Below are positions 7,930-17,135 of a DNA stretch of 64,000 nt, piece by piece. The notes beneath the pieces were generated by a model. It did not search any database. It had not been told where the DNA came from and saw only the letters and a list, made by a program, of their open reading frames with translations. Position numbers and translations under genes: made by a program. Origin of the DNA: Roseicella frigidaeris (GTDB lineage: Bacteria > Pseudomonadota > Alphaproteobacteria > Acetobacterales > Acetobacteraceae); NCBI RefSeq assembly GCF_003258945.1, contig NZ_QLIX01000019.1:1-64000 (forward strand). Direction: 5' to 3'. Position 1 is the stretch's first letter. Each line of letters starts with the position of its first letter.

Positions 7930-9338
7930 ATGCAACGGGTCGCGGCCTATCTCCTCGAGCGGGCGGAGATCTTCCCGTCGCCGGACGCCAGACGGGCCGA
8001 GGGCGAACGCCTCCGCGCGGTGATCGAGGCCTGGCTGCGGGGCAAGGGCGCGACCTCGGTCGATGGGCCGGGCACCTACGCGGCGATCGATGGCAGCGAT
8101 GCCCGGTGCCATGTGAGCACGGCCGTCAGCGGCGAGCGCTCCTCGGTCGCCTTCGAATTGTCGGAGGTGACGCAGGAGGGGCGCCGCTTCGTCACGACCG
8201 TCTCGGTGACGGTCGGCCACGGGAGAGTCTTCGTCTTCGCGGCCATGGACGTGGGGGCGGTGGCCACGCTGATCACCCGCCTCGAGGTGGATGCGAGATG
8301 CCCCAAGGTGGTGCGCGACCTGCTCGCCCAGCCCGGCCGCTGGACGCATGGAGCCTCCCTCCTGCGGGCCGCCTCCAAGATGGCCGGCTCCGAGGCGGGC
8401 CACGGCCTGGCCCTCGAGATACAGCGCCGGGAACGCACCATTCCCGTCGTCGTCCTGTCGCGGGTCCAGGGGCGGCTGGCCTTGCCCAGGCTGGACGAGA
8501 GGCTGGCGCACGACCTTGCCGGCCTCGCCAATGTCCACAGCGTCGATGAAGCGGCGTCCTGGGCCCTGACCGGCGGTTTGCGCAAGCCGCTTTCGACCTA
8601 TGCGGCGCTTTCCGGATCTACTGGCCCCGGCTCGCCCTCGACGAGGACCCGTCCCGGCACCCGCTCTGGACGGCCGCCAGGCTTCGGGCGATCGACCCCA
8701 ACCCGCGGATCGCGGTCGATCGCATCCGCCGTCAGGTCCGGACGATCATCATGCGGGCCTCGGCCGCCGGCGTGGTGCGCCCGGACGAGATCGACGACAT
8801 CAGGGGGGCGGCCGCGCGGTCGGACTACCGGGCGCTGCAGGCCAAGGCGGAGGCGCTCGAGGCGCTCAAGGCGAAGGCGAGCTCGCTCGAGGAATTCAGG
8901 GACATCGCGGACTCCTACGCGGCGGACAACGACAGGCTCCGGCACCAGCTGGCATCGCGGGACGCGGAGCTGGACCGCGCCCGCGCGGAGGTGCGGCAGC
9001 TCACCGCCGACAAGCGGACGCTGTTGTTCAAACTTGACCAGGTCAGGGCCCTCGCGGACGACCGCGCCGGGACCGAGCCCCTCGCGCCGGGGCGGGACGA
9101 AGCGGACCAGCCACCGCTCCCCGGTGAGATCCGCTACTACAAGAAGACGCATGCGGCGGCGGCCCACGACGTGCTGGTGCGCATCGGCGCTTGCGGCCAC
9201 AACGCCTGGCAGAACGCCACCAGGGCCGACAAGGCCAGGAAGGGGCTCGCACGCCTCCTCGGCCGGCATCAGAACTGGAAGAGCCTGCAACACTGCGGAT
9301 CGTGCACCGGCGGGGGCGTATGGAAGGTCCGCTGGTAG
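7930..9338 (+). pseudogene. Unrecognised protein with coiled coil, broken by a one-base frameshift
   Basis: ATG 7930 lies five bases after GGAGGT. The first frame gives a coherent protein of about 229 aa (MQRVAAYLLERAEIFPS to LSTYAALSG). At 8614-8616 one base appears to be missing. The next frame continues naturally as IYWPRLALDEDPSRHPLW, then a coiled coil (about residues 290-370: ALEALKAKASSLEEFRDIAD to VRQLTADKRTLLFKLDQ). It ends in a compact domain with a CGSCTGGGVWKVRW finish at 9338. Together they would make a protein of about 469 aa. The HPLW and YWP motifs are familiar from uncharacterised bacterial proteins of similar shape, but I cannot name the family. The frameshift may be a real mutation or a sequencing error. 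Confidence 0.55.
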
Positions 9339-9463
9339 CCCGGCCCCAACAGGCCAGCCCGCGGCAGGGGCGGCGCGGAGCAGCGGCGCCGGCCGCGCCG
9401 AGCCTTGAACGCAATCCGCCATAGGCGCGTTGCGCCATCGACGCAGAGGACGCAGCCCCCGGC

Positions 9464-10882
9464 ATGACCAGCCCGACCACCACGTTCGCCGCGACCGGGC
9501 TGACGCTGCTGCATGTCACCCTCTCCAGCCTGGTGACGGCGCATGTGCTGCTGCGCAAGCGCGAGATCGGCACGGCCATGGGCTGGATCGGGCTGGCCTG
9601 GCTCTCGCCCTTCCTCGGCAGCGCGCTCTACTACCTGCTCGGCATCAACCGCGTCCGGCGCCGCGCCCGGACCCTCGACCGGGGCGAGGACGCGCCGCAA
9701 TCCGCCGCCCCGGCGCCGCCGCCTCCCGGCCTCGATGCGACGCTGACGGCGATCGACCGCACCGCCTGGCAGATCAGCCGCCGCCCTGCCCTGCCCGGCA
9801 ACGACGTCACCCTGCTCCGCTGCGGCGACGAGGCCTATCCGCGCATGCTCGCCGCCATCGACGGCGCGGCTCGCAGCATCCGGCTCTCGAGCTACATCCT
9901 GCGCGACGACGCGGCCGGGGCGCCGATCCTCGATGCGGTGATCCGGGCGCAGCGCCGCGGCGTCGCGGCCCGGGTGCTGATCGACGGCATCGGCGGCGGC
10001 TATTTCCTCTCCCCGGCCTATCACCGGCTGCGGCGGAACGGCGTCGCGGCGGCGCGCTTCCTGCATTCGCCGCTGCCCTGGAACATGCCCTTCCTCAATC
10101 TCCGCTCGCACAAGAAGATCCTCGTCGTCGACGACGCCCTCGGCTTCGCCGGCGGCCTCAACATCGGCGCCGAGAACCTGCTGGCGACGGACCCGGCGCA
10201 TCCGGTGCGGGACACGCATTTCGCGCTGCGCGGGCCGGTGGTGGCGCAGCTCGCCTCGGCCTTCGACGCCGACTGGCATTTCGCCACCGGCGCGCCCATG
10301 CCCGCCCCGCCGCCCATGGCCGATGCGGTGCCGGACGGCGCCGCGACCGCCCGCGTCATCACCTCCGGCCCCGACCAGGACCTCGAGAAGATCGAGGTCG
10401 TGCTGCTGCAGGCCATCGCCTGCGCGCAGGATTCGATCCGCATCATGACGCCCTATTTCCTGCCCGACGAGCGGCTGATCACCGCCCTCGCCCTGGCGGC
10501 GATGCGCGGCGTCGAGGTCGATATCGTGGTGCCGGAGCGCAGCAACCACCGCGCGGTCGATTGGGCCATGCGCGCCCATGTCGGGCCGCTGCTCGATGCG
10601 GGCTGCCGCATCTGGCTCGACGCGCCGCCCTTCGACCACACCAAGCTCATGGTGGTGGACCATGCCTGGAGTCTGGTCGGCAGCTCGAACTGGGATTTGC
10701 GCAGCCTGCGGCTGAATTTCGAGCTCGATGTCGAGATCTACGATGCCGGGACGGCGCGGCTGATCGCCGGGCTGATCGAGGCGCGGCGCCGCCGGCGCCT
10801 GGTCGGCGGCATGCTCGCCGGACGCTCGCTGCCGGCCCGGCTCCGGGATGCCGCGATGCGCCTGGCACTGCCCTATATCTGA
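9464..10882 (+). CDS. cls: Cardiolipin synthase (phospholipase D family)
   Basis: A 472-aa protein. Two hydrophobic N-terminal helices (about 10-30 and 38-60) anchor it in the inner membrane. Two H-x-K-x4-D catalytic motifs follow: His216/Lys218/Asp223 in SHKKILVVD with GGLNIGAEN behind it, and His392/Lys394/Asp399 in DHTKLMVVD with GSSNWD behind it. This is the full arrangement of bacterial cardiolipin synthases, which join two phosphatidylglycerol molecules, or phosphatidylethanolamine and phosphatidylglycerol. The length is typical. The next gene, mlaA, also deals with envelope phospholipid and lies 95 bases downstream on the same strand. Confidence 0.93.
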   Translation: MTSPTTTFAATGLTLLHVTLSSLVTAHVLLRKREIGTAMGWIGLAWLSPFLGSALYYLLGINRVRRRARTLDRGEDAPQSAAPAPPPPGLDATLTAIDRTAWQISRRPALPGNDVTLLRCGDEAYPRMLAAIDGAARSIRLSSYILRDDAAGAPILDAVIRAQRRGVAARVLIDGIGGGYFLSPAYHRLRRNGVAAARFLHSPLPWNMPFLNLRSHKKILVVDDALGFAGGLNIGAENLLATDPAHPVRDTHFALRGPVVAQLASAFDADWHFATGAPMPAPPPMADAVPDGAATARVITSGPDQDLEKIEVVLLQAIACAQDSIRIMTPYFLPDERLITALALAAMRGVEVDIVVPERSNHRAVDWAMRAHVGPLLDAGCRIWLDAPPFDHTKLMVVDHAWSLVGSSNWDLRSLRLNFELDVEIYDAGTARLIAGLIEARRRRRLVGGMLAGRSLPARLRDAAMRLALPYI

Positions 10883-10977
10883 GGCCATGTTCGCCTCCGG
10901 CGCCGCGTTCGCGGATCGACCGGGCAGCCGCGGTTCGGCGGCCGCAGCCTGGCGGCCCGCCCGCAGGGAGAGACCTG

Positions 10978-11709
10978 ATGCCCCGCCCAGCCCTGCCCCA
11001 CCCAGCCCCGCCCCGTCTCGGCCTGCCCCTCCTCGCCGCCTGCGGGCTCGCGCTCGCATCGCCGGCCGGGCCCGCGCGGGCCGAGGCCGATCCCTTCGAG
11101 GGCGTGAACCGTCAGGTGCATGCCTTCAACGGCCTCGCCCGGCGCTGGGTGCTCGCCCCGCTCGCCGAGGCCTATCAGGCGACCACCACGCCGCGCGTTC
11201 GGCGCGGCATCGCGCAGGCCTTCGCCAACCTGAACGAGCCGCTCACCCTGGCGAGCAGCCTCGCCGCCGGCGAGCCGCGGCTCGCCTGGAACGCCGCGGC
11301 GCGCTTCAGCATCAACACCACCCTCGGCCTCGGCGGCCTGCGCGACCGGGCGGCGGGCCTTGGCTATCCGCGACAGCCGCTCACCCCCGGCGACGCGCTC
11401 TGCCGCTGGGGCGTGCCGAGCGGCCCCTATCTCGTGCTGCCGCTGCTCGGGCCCTCGACGCTGCGCGATGCCGGGGCGCTGGCCGCGACCAGCGCCACCC
11501 TGTCGCAGGCGCTCGGCTCCGACCTCTTCCTCGCCTGGAGCAGCGGCGATGCGCTGGTGAGCTATGCCGGGCTGCATGACAGCCTGACGCGGATCGAGGC
11601 CGAGGCGCTCGATCCCTATGCGGTCTATCGCAGCGCCTTCCAGCAGCGCCGCGCCGCCGCCTGCCCCACCGACCGGGCCGCGGCGGAGGCGGATCCGAGC
11701 GCCCCCTAG
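10978..11709 (+). CDS. mlaA: MlaA (VacJ) outer-membrane phospholipid-transport lipoprotein
   Basis: A 243-aa protein from ATG 10978 with GGGAGAG upstream; the same frame is open far upstream but overlaps cls and is not used. A short basic start and hydrophobic stretch end in the lipobox LAAC (Cys22). The mature part has the MlaA signatures DPFEGVNRQVHAFN, FANLNEPLTLASSLA, RFSINTTLGLGGLRD and LPLLGPSTLRD. MlaA removes phospholipid from the outer leaflet and hands it to MlaC/MlaFEDB for retrograde transport; no other mla gene is in the window. Compared with E. coli MlaA, the lipobox sits slightly further in. Confidence 0.92.
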   Translation: MPRPALPHPAPPRLGLPLLAACGLALASPAGPARAEADPFEGVNRQVHAFNGLARRWVLAPLAEAYQATTTPRVRRGIAQAFANLNEPLTLASSLAAGEPRLAWNAAARFSINTTLGLGGLRDRAAGLGYPRQPLTPGDALCRWGVPSGPYLVLPLLGPSTLRDAGALAATSATLSQALGSDLFLAWSSGDALVSYAGLHDSLTRIEAEALDPYAVYRSAFQQRRAAACPTDRAAAEADPSAP

Positions 11710-11812
11710 CCCCATCCCCCGCCCCAGCCCCTATCTGGCCGGGGCGGGTCGCATCCCGGCGGGGCGGGCCCCATATGCCGGGCCTCCGCCCCTCCGTCCG
11801 GGAGCGCCCCGC

Positions 11813-13291
11813 ATGGCCCCTCGTTTCGCCTTCGACAACAGCTATGCGCGCCTGCCGCCGCGCTTCTACGCGCGGCTCGACCCGATCCCGGTCGCGGCGC
11901 CGCGCCTGCTGCGGCTCAACCTGCCGCTGGCGGAGCAGCTCGGGCTCGATCCGGCCGCGCTGGCATCGGCCGAGGGGGTGGCGATCCTCGCCGGCAACCA
12001 CATCCCCGACGGCGCCGAGCCGATGGCGCTGGCCTATGCCGGACATCAATTCGGACATTTCGTGCCGCAGCTCGGCGATGGCCGCGCCATCCTGCTCGGC
12101 GAGGTGCGGGACCGCGACGGGCGGCGGCGCGACATCCAGCTCAAGGGCTCCGGCCGCACCCCCTTCTCGCGCGGCGGCGACGGCCGGGCCGCGCTGGGGC
12201 CGGTCCTGCGCGAATACATCGTCAGCGAGGCCATGGCGGCGCTCGGCGTGCCGACCACGCGGAGCCTCGCCGCGGTGGCGACCGGCGAGTCCGTCTTCCG
12301 CGAGACGGCGCTGCCGGGGGCAGTGCTGACCCGCGTCGCCGCCAGCCATATCCGCGTCGGCAGCTTCCAGTACTTCGCCGCGCGCGGCGATGCCGAGGCG
12401 GTGCGGCTGCTGGCCGACCACGCCATCGCCCGCCACGATCCCGCGGCGGCGACGGCCGACAACCCCTATCGGGCCTTCTTCGAGGGCGTGGTGCGCCGCC
12501 AGGCGACGCTGGTCGCCCATTGGCTGCGGATCGGCTTCATCCATGGCGTGATGAACACCGACAACTGCTCCATCTCCGGCGAGACCATCGATTACGGCCC
12601 CTGCGCCTTCATGGATGCCTACGACCCGGCGACGGTCTTCAGCTCGATCGACAGCTTCGGCCGCTACGCCTACGGCAACCAGCCGCGCATCGCGCAGTGG
12701 AACCTCGCCCGGCTGGCGGAGACGCTGCTGCCGCTGCTCGCCGAGACGGAGGAGGCGGCGGTGGAGGTGGCGCAGGCGGCGCTCAGCGGCTTCGCCACGC
12801 AATTCGAGGCCGAGCAGCGCCTCGGCCTCACCCAGAAGATCGGGCTGCCCGGCGGAGAGCCGGACGAGCTGGAGCTGGTCCAGGCGCTGCTGCACCGCAT
12901 GGCGCAGAACGGCGCCGACTTCACCTTGACCTTCCGCCGCCTCTGCGACGCCGCCGCGGGACCGGAGGGCGACGCGGCGCTGCGGGCGCTGTTCCGCGAC
13001 CCGGCCGCCATCGACTCCTGGATGCCGGCCTGGCGCGCCCGCCTGGCCCTCCGGCCCGATGCGCCGGAGGCGCGGGCCGCGTCCATGCGCGCGGCGAACC
13101 CGGCCGTCATCCCGCGCAATCACCAGGTCGAGGCGGCGATCGCCGCGGCGGTCGAGCGCGAGGATCTGGCGCCCTTCGAGGCGCTGCTGGCGGCCGTCGC
13201 GCATCCCTTCGAGGAGCGGCCGGAGATGCAGCGCTTCATGCAGCCGCCACGCGAGGAGGAGCGCGTGCTGCAGACCTTCTGCGGCACCTGA
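11813..13291 (+). CDS. selO: SelO/YdiU protein adenylyltransferase (pseudokinase)
   Basis: A 492-aa protein beginning MAPRFAFDNSYARLP. Family blocks are present in order: LAGNHIPDGAEPMALAYAGHQFG, GDGRAILLGEV, the QLKGSGRTPFSR loop, RALGP-type LREY, FIHGVMNTDNCSISG with the metal-binding Asn/Asp, DYGPCAFMD, and the C-terminal NPAVIPRNHQVE with HPFEERPE. SelO transfers AMP to Ser/Thr/Tyr of client proteins and is linked to redox stress. The tail ends QTFCGT, so the near-terminal redox Cys is kept, though with a shorter end than in E. coli. It appears to be a single transcription unit. Confidence 0.95.
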   Translation: MAPRFAFDNSYARLPPRFYARLDPIPVAAPRLLRLNLPLAEQLGLDPAALASAEGVAILAGNHIPDGAEPMALAYAGHQFGHFVPQLGDGRAILLGEVRDRDGRRRDIQLKGSGRTPFSRGGDGRAALGPVLREYIVSEAMAALGVPTTRSLAAVATGESVFRETALPGAVLTRVAASHIRVGSFQYFAARGDAEAVRLLADHAIARHDPAAATADNPYRAFFEGVVRRQATLVAHWLRIGFIHGVMNTDNCSISGETIDYGPCAFMDAYDPATVFSSIDSFGRYAYGNQPRIAQWNLARLAETLLPLLAETEEAAVEVAQAALSGFATQFEAEQRLGLTQKIGLPGGEPDELELVQALLHRMAQNGADFTLTFRRLCDAAAGPEGDAALRALFRDPAAIDSWMPAWRARLALRPDAPEARAASMRAANPAVIPRNHQVEAAIAAAVEREDLAPFEALLAAVAHPFEERPEMQRFMQPPREEERVLQTFCGT

Positions 13292-13651
13292 GGGCCGCGC
13301 GCGGCACCCCCCGAACGCGCGACGACCCCGGCATCGCGGGATGCCAGGGCCGTTTGCTCCTGTTGGATCAGGGCTGTTCTGCGATGGGACCGCACCCTCC
13401 CCGGGCTGCGATGCCCGCGTTATGTCACAAATCCGCAGCTCAACAAGAATTACTCCAGGATACAATTATCACGGAATAGAGAGCCTCACTCTCGACGGCC
13501 CGGTCGCCGCTCCCGTCATCACCGGCATCGCCCTTGGCCCGGAGCGGATCGGACCGGGCGGAGGGTGCCGCGCCCTGGGGCGCCGCCCCCGGGTTGCGCG
13601 ATCGCGCCGGCTTCCGCAGGCTGCGTCCGGGAGCCGGATCCGGGAACGTCC
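13292..13651. other. Intergenic region between selO and coxG with an AT-rich patch
   Basis: 360 bases with no convincing gene. The patch 13420-13480 is the least GC-rich stretch nearby and contains TACAAT at 13461-13466, a good -10 for the plus strand. The base run 17 upstream (CTCAAC) is a poor -35. A small hairpin GAGAG-CCTCA-CTCTC follows at about 13480. This is the best candidate for the coxG-TPP enzyme promoter. Confidence 0.35.
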
Positions 13652-14440
13652 ATGCCTGAGCTTGCGGAACAGACGCGCATTGCGGCGCCACTCGATACCG
13701 TCTGGCCGCTGCTGAGCGATCCCGCCGCGGTGGCAAGCTGCATCCCCGGGGCGAGCCTCGCGCCGGATCAGGGCGACGGGAGGTGGCGCGGCGCGGTGAA
13801 GGTGCGCTTCGGCCCGACCACCGCCACCTTCCGCGGCGAGGCGACGCTCACCTTCGACCACGCGGCGCATCGCTGCAGCATCGAGGGCCGCGGCATCGAC
13901 CAGCGCGGCGCCTCGCGCGCCCTCTCCTCCGGCACGGTCGCGGCGCGCGCCGATGGCGCGGACACGCTGCTCGATGTCGAGGGGCGCTTCACCGTGACCG
14001 GCCCACTCGAGACCTTCGCCAATGCCGGCGGCGTGCATGTCGCGCGCGCCCTGCTCGGCGAGTTCTCCGCCAATATGGCGAGGCTGGTGGCCGAGCGCGG
14101 CCAGGCATCGGCGATGCAGGCACCGGCGATGCAGGCCCCGGCGATGACGGAGGCGGCGCCGGCGCCCGAGCCTTCGGCGGTCGCTGCCGCCCCGGTCGGC
14201 CCCCCGGTCGCCCCCCTGGTCGCCGCGCCGTCGCCGGCCTCCTCCGGCACGGCCCCTGCGACCGGCGCGGCGGCGCCCGCCTCCGGTCAGGGCCACGCCC
14301 CTGCCCGCGCCCCTGCCCGCGCCCCTGCCCGCGCGCCCATCCCTCCCCCGGCGCCGGCCCGCGAGCTCAGCGCCCTCCGCCTCGCCTGGCTCGCCTTCCG
14401 CTCCTGGCTGCGCAGCCTCCTCGGCAAAGGAACCCCCTGA
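13652..14440 (+). CDS. coxG: CoxG-type SRPBCC protein (CO dehydrogenase subunit G family)
   Basis: A 262-aa protein. Residues 1 to about 150 form an SRPBCC/CoxG lipid-binding-like domain: IAAPLDTVWPLLSDP, VASCIPGASL, KVRFGPTTATFRGEA and ANAGGVHVARALLGEFSANM. A long Ala/Pro-rich linker with tandem repeats (about 155-240) follows. The final 20 residues (LRLAWLAFRSWLRSLLGKG) form an amphipathic helix suited to membrane contact. In CO-oxidising bacteria CoxG tethers or couples the CODH to the membrane and quinone pool. Here the gene is about 23 kb from the CODH-like subunits and next to a thiamine-diphosphate enzyme, so another client is possible. The gene starts at ATG 13652 and ends two bases before the next ATG. 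Confidence 0.85.
   Translation: MPELAEQTRIAAPLDTVWPLLSDPAAVASCIPGASLAPDQGDGRWRGAVKVRFGPTTATFRGEATLTFDHAAHRCSIEGRGIDQRGASRALSSGTVAARADGADTLLDVEGRFTVTGPLETFANAGGVHVARALLGEFSANMARLVAERGQASAMQAPAMQAPAMTEAAPAPEPSAVAAAPVGPPVAPLVAAPSPASSGTAPATGAAAPASGQGHAPARAPARAPARAPIPPPAPARELSALRLAWLAFRSWLRSLLGKGTP
14114..14143 (+). repeat. 15-bp tandem repeat (2 copies) in coxG linker
   Basis: ATGCAGGCACCGGCG followed by ATGCAGGCCCCGGCG, one base different, encoding MQAPA twice. It lies in the unstructured linker and so should change linker length only. Confidence 0.8.
14297..14332 (+). repeat. 12-bp tandem repeat (3 copies) in coxG linker
   Basis: GCCCCTGCCCGC occurs three times head-to-tail without change, encoding repeated APAR. 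Such perfect short repeats are prone to copy-number change, always in frame because the unit is 12 bp. Confidence 0.85.
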
Positions 14441-14442
14441 CC

Positions 14443-16107
14443 ATGGCCGACCCCAAGCTCTCCGACGTCCTCGCCCAGGCCTTCGCCGCCGAGGGCTGCG
14501 AGGTGCTCTTCACCCTGATGGGCGACGCCAACATGTACTGGTCGGAGGCCATGTCGCGGCAGCCGGGGGTGCGGGTGGTGAATGCCCGGCACGAGCACTG
14601 CGCCGTCGCCATGGCCGATGCCTATGCGCGGGCCACCGGCAAGGTCGGCGTCGCCTCCACCACCTGCGGCCCCGGCTTCACCCAGATCATGACGGCGCTC
14701 ACCATCGCCGCGCGGGCGGGCGTGCCGCTCGTCGTCTTCGCCGGCGATTCGCCGCTGCTCGCCTCCTTCTACCTGCAGCAGATCGACATGGCGCCGCTCG
14801 CCCAGGCGACCGGCGCGCACTACATCCCGATCCGCTCGCTCGACCGCGCCCTCGACAATGTCCGCGAGGCCTTCCACACCGCGGCGCTGGAGCGCCGCCC
14901 GGTGGTGCTCTCGGTGCCGATGGACCTGCAGAAGCAGGCCTATCCCTACATGGCCGACTACATCCCCTCGGCCGACTACCTGCCGATGCCGCAGCGCCCC
15001 ATGCCCGACCCGGCCATGGTGGAGCGCGTGGTCGAGATGATCGCCGAGGCGGAGAAGCCGGTGATCATCGCCGGCCGCGGCGCCCGGCTGGCCCGCGCCC
15101 GGGCGGAGATCGAGGCGCTGGCCGAGGCGAGCGGCGCGCTGCTCGCCACCTCGCTGCAGGCCAAGGGGCTGTTCGACGGCAACCCCTTCGCCCTCGACAT
15201 CGCCGGCGCCTTCGCCTCCGACTTCGCGCGCGAATGCTTCGCCGAGGCGGATCTCGTCATCGGCCTCGGCGTCGGGCTCGGCGCCTATACGACCGAGAGC
15301 GGCTATCTCTATCCCAATGCCCGCGTGGTGCAGATCGACACCCGGCCGCGCGGGCTGTGGCAGGGGCTGCGCACCGCCGACCTGCATGTCGTCGCCGATG
15401 CCGCGGGCGGCGCCGCGGCGATCGCCGATGCCCTGGCGCGGCGCGGCCTGCGCAAGGCGGGCTTCCGCAGCGCCGCCATGGCCGCGCAAATCGCGGAGGA
15501 CCTGCCCGACCGCAAGGAATTCGCCATCGCGCCCGGGCTGGTCGATCCGCGCAAGGCGATGCTCGAACTCGACGCCATCGTGCCGAAGGACTGGGACGTG
15601 GTGATCGGCGGTGGGCATTTCCTCGGCATCGCCATGACGCATCTGCGCGGCCGGGCGCCGGAGCGGATCAACGTGGTCTGCGACTTCGGCGCCATCGGCA
15701 ACGGGCTGCCGGGGGCGATCGGCGTCGCCGCCGCGCGCCGCGACGGCAAGGTGCTGCTGATCGAGGGCGATGGCAGCCTGCTGATGCATGCGCAGGAGCT
15801 GGAGACGATCCGGCGCGAGGGGCACCGGATGCTGATCGCCGCCATCAACGACGGCGGCTACGGCGCCGAGATCCACAAATTCCGCGCCACGGGGCTCGAC
15901 CCGGCGCTGGTCATTCATGGCCGCGGCGACCTCGCGGCGGTGGCGGGCGGCTTCGGCATCCGCGGCGACACCGTCACCGGGCTCGGCGGCATGGGGCGGC
16001 TGTTCGAGGCGCACCAGGCGGCGAACGGCACCACGCTGTGGGACATCCACACCGACGACACGGTGGTCTCCCGCCCCTATCGCCGGGTGCATTACGGCGA
16101 GGCGTGA
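14443..16107 (+). CDS. Thiamine-diphosphate-dependent enzyme, acetolactate synthase-like
   Basis: A 554-aa protein with the three domains of the acetolactate synthase/benzoylformate decarboxylase class. The N-terminal PYR domain has the catalytic Glu in NARHEHCAVAMADAYAR. A central FAD/nucleotide-like domain follows (about 190-330). The C-terminal PP domain has the diphosphate motif GDGS ending in NDGGYG (about 441-470). The length matches the class. No regulatory subunit gene is present and the usual valine-pathway neighbours are absent, so a catabolic decarboxylase or lyase of a 2-oxo or 2-hydroxyacyl substrate is as likely as acetolactate formation. It is read from the same unit as coxG, two bases apart, which is unusual. 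Confidence 0.82.
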   Translation: MADPKLSDVLAQAFAAEGCEVLFTLMGDANMYWSEAMSRQPGVRVVNARHEHCAVAMADAYARATGKVGVASTTCGPGFTQIMTALTIAARAGVPLVVFAGDSPLLASFYLQQIDMAPLAQATGAHYIPIRSLDRALDNVREAFHTAALERRPVVLSVPMDLQKQAYPYMADYIPSADYLPMPQRPMPDPAMVERVVEMIAEAEKPVIIAGRGARLARARAEIEALAEASGALLATSLQAKGLFDGNPFALDIAGAFASDFARECFAEADLVIGLGVGLGAYTTESGYLYPNARVVQIDTRPRGLWQGLRTADLHVVADAAGGAAAIADALARRGLRKAGFRSAAMAAQIAEDLPDRKEFAIAPGLVDPRKAMLELDAIVPKDWDVVIGGGHFLGIAMTHLRGRAPERINVVCDFGAIGNGLPGAIGVAAARRDGKVLLIEGDGSLLMHAQELETIRREGHRMLIAAINDGGYGAEIHKFRATGLDPALVIHGRGDLAAVAGGFGIRGDTVTGLGGMGRLFEAHQAANGTTLWDIHTDDTVVSRPYRRVHYGEA

Positions 16108-16151
16108 CGGGGTCCCCACGGCGGCGCGTAGCGACGTCCTGGGGGTATGCC

Positions 16152-17135
16152 CTATTCCAGCCGGATCTGCGTCTCGCGCAGCAGCCGGGCGAGCGACTCC
16201 GCGGCCGGCCGCATCTCGGCGGTGAAGGCCTCGGGCGGGCCGGGCTGCGGCGTGACGCCGTTCGTCTCCAGCCAGCCATGCATCGCCGGCGCGGCGAGGA
16301 TGGCGCGCAGCGCCGCGTTCAGCCGGGCGATCACCGGCGCCGGCGTGCCGGCGGGCGCGAAGAGGCCGAGCCCCTCGGCGATCGCCGCCCCCGGCACCGC
16401 CTCGGCCACGGTCGGCAGCTCCGGCGCGACCGGGGCGCGCGCGGCATTGGCGACGGCGATGGGCCGGGCGCTGCCATCGGTCATGTAGGGCCTGGCGAAG
16501 AGCCAGGTGGCGAGCGTCGCCTGCACCCGGCCGCCGAGGAAATCCGTCATCGCCGCCGCGCCGCCGCGATAGGGCACGTGGTTCATGCTCAGCCGGCCAT
16601 GGGCCATCATCTGCTCGATCAGCAGGTGGTAGGAGCTGCCGAAGCCGACGCTGGCGAAATTGAGCTGGCCGGGATGCGCCGCGACATGGCGGACGAACTC
16701 CGCGAGGTTTCGCACCGGCAGGTCGGGCCGCACCAGCAGCACCACGGTCATCGGCCCGACCATCCCGACCGGCGCCAGGTCCTTGAAGGGATCGAAGCCG
16801 ACCGGCAGCTTCGCCGCCGCGGCGATGATGAGGTTGCCATAGGAGGTGAAGAGCAGCGTGTGCCCATCCGGGGCGGCGCGCGCCACATAAGCCCCCGCGA
16901 CATTGCCGCCAGCGCCGCCGCGATTCTCGACGACGATGGCGGCGCCGAGCGCCGTGCCGAGCTGCTCGGCGACGCGGCGGCCCACCGTGTCGGTGATCGC
17001 GCCGGGCGGATAGGCGACCACCAGGCTCACCGGCCGCGCCGGCCAGGGCGGACCGGCGGGCGGATCGGCGGCGACCGCCGCCGCCGGCATCAGGCCGAGC
17101 CAGAGCAGCGCGGCGGCGCGCCGGCGTCGCCTCAT
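16152..17135 (-). CDS. Bug/TctC-family periplasmic substrate-binding protein
   Basis: A 327-aa protein with a basic start and hydrophobic signal (cleavage after AVAA near residue 22). Family blocks are WPARPVSLVVAYPPGAITD, VVENRGGAGGNVAGAYVARAAPDGHTLLF, NHVPYRGGAAAMTDFLGG and LFAPAGTPAPVIARLN. Such receptors capture small carboxylates and related compounds in the periplasm for tripartite tricarboxylate transporters. No TctA/TctB membrane genes are nearby, as is common for this expanded family. The ATG overlaps the stop of the upstream acyl-CoA dehydrogenase by four bases, so it is the last gene of the catabolic operon and may bind the substrate or an intermediate of that pathway. Confidence 0.9.
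   Translation of the reverse strand: MRRRRRAAALLWLGLMPAAAVAADPPAGPPWPARPVSLVVAYPPGAITDTVGRRVAEQLGTALGAAIVVENRGGAGGNVAGAYVARAAPDGHTLLFTSYGNLIIAAAAKLPVGFDPFKDLAPVGMVGPMTVVLLVRPDLPVRNLAEFVRHVAAHPGQLNFASVGFGSSYHLLIEQMMAHGRLSMNHVPYRGGAAAMTDFLGGRVQATLATWLFARPYMTDGSARPIAVANAARAPVAPELPTVAEAVPGAAIAEGLGLFAPAGTPAPVIARLNAALRAILAAPAMHGWLETNGVTPQPGPPEAFTAEMRPAAESLARLLRETQIRLE

Noticed and set aside
9430-10977. Open frame on the plus strand running into mlaA without stop
   Set aside because: It overlaps cls in another frame, is Arg/Pro-rich with no family likeness, and mlaA has its own ribosome site and lipobox start at 10978.
14297-14332. Possible CRISPR-like array
   Set aside because: Units are 12 bp, contiguous, without spacers, and inside a coding frame.
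14443-16107. Naming the TPP enzyme ilvB
   Set aside because: No regulatory subunit or ilv/leu neighbours, and pairing with coxG argues for another role.
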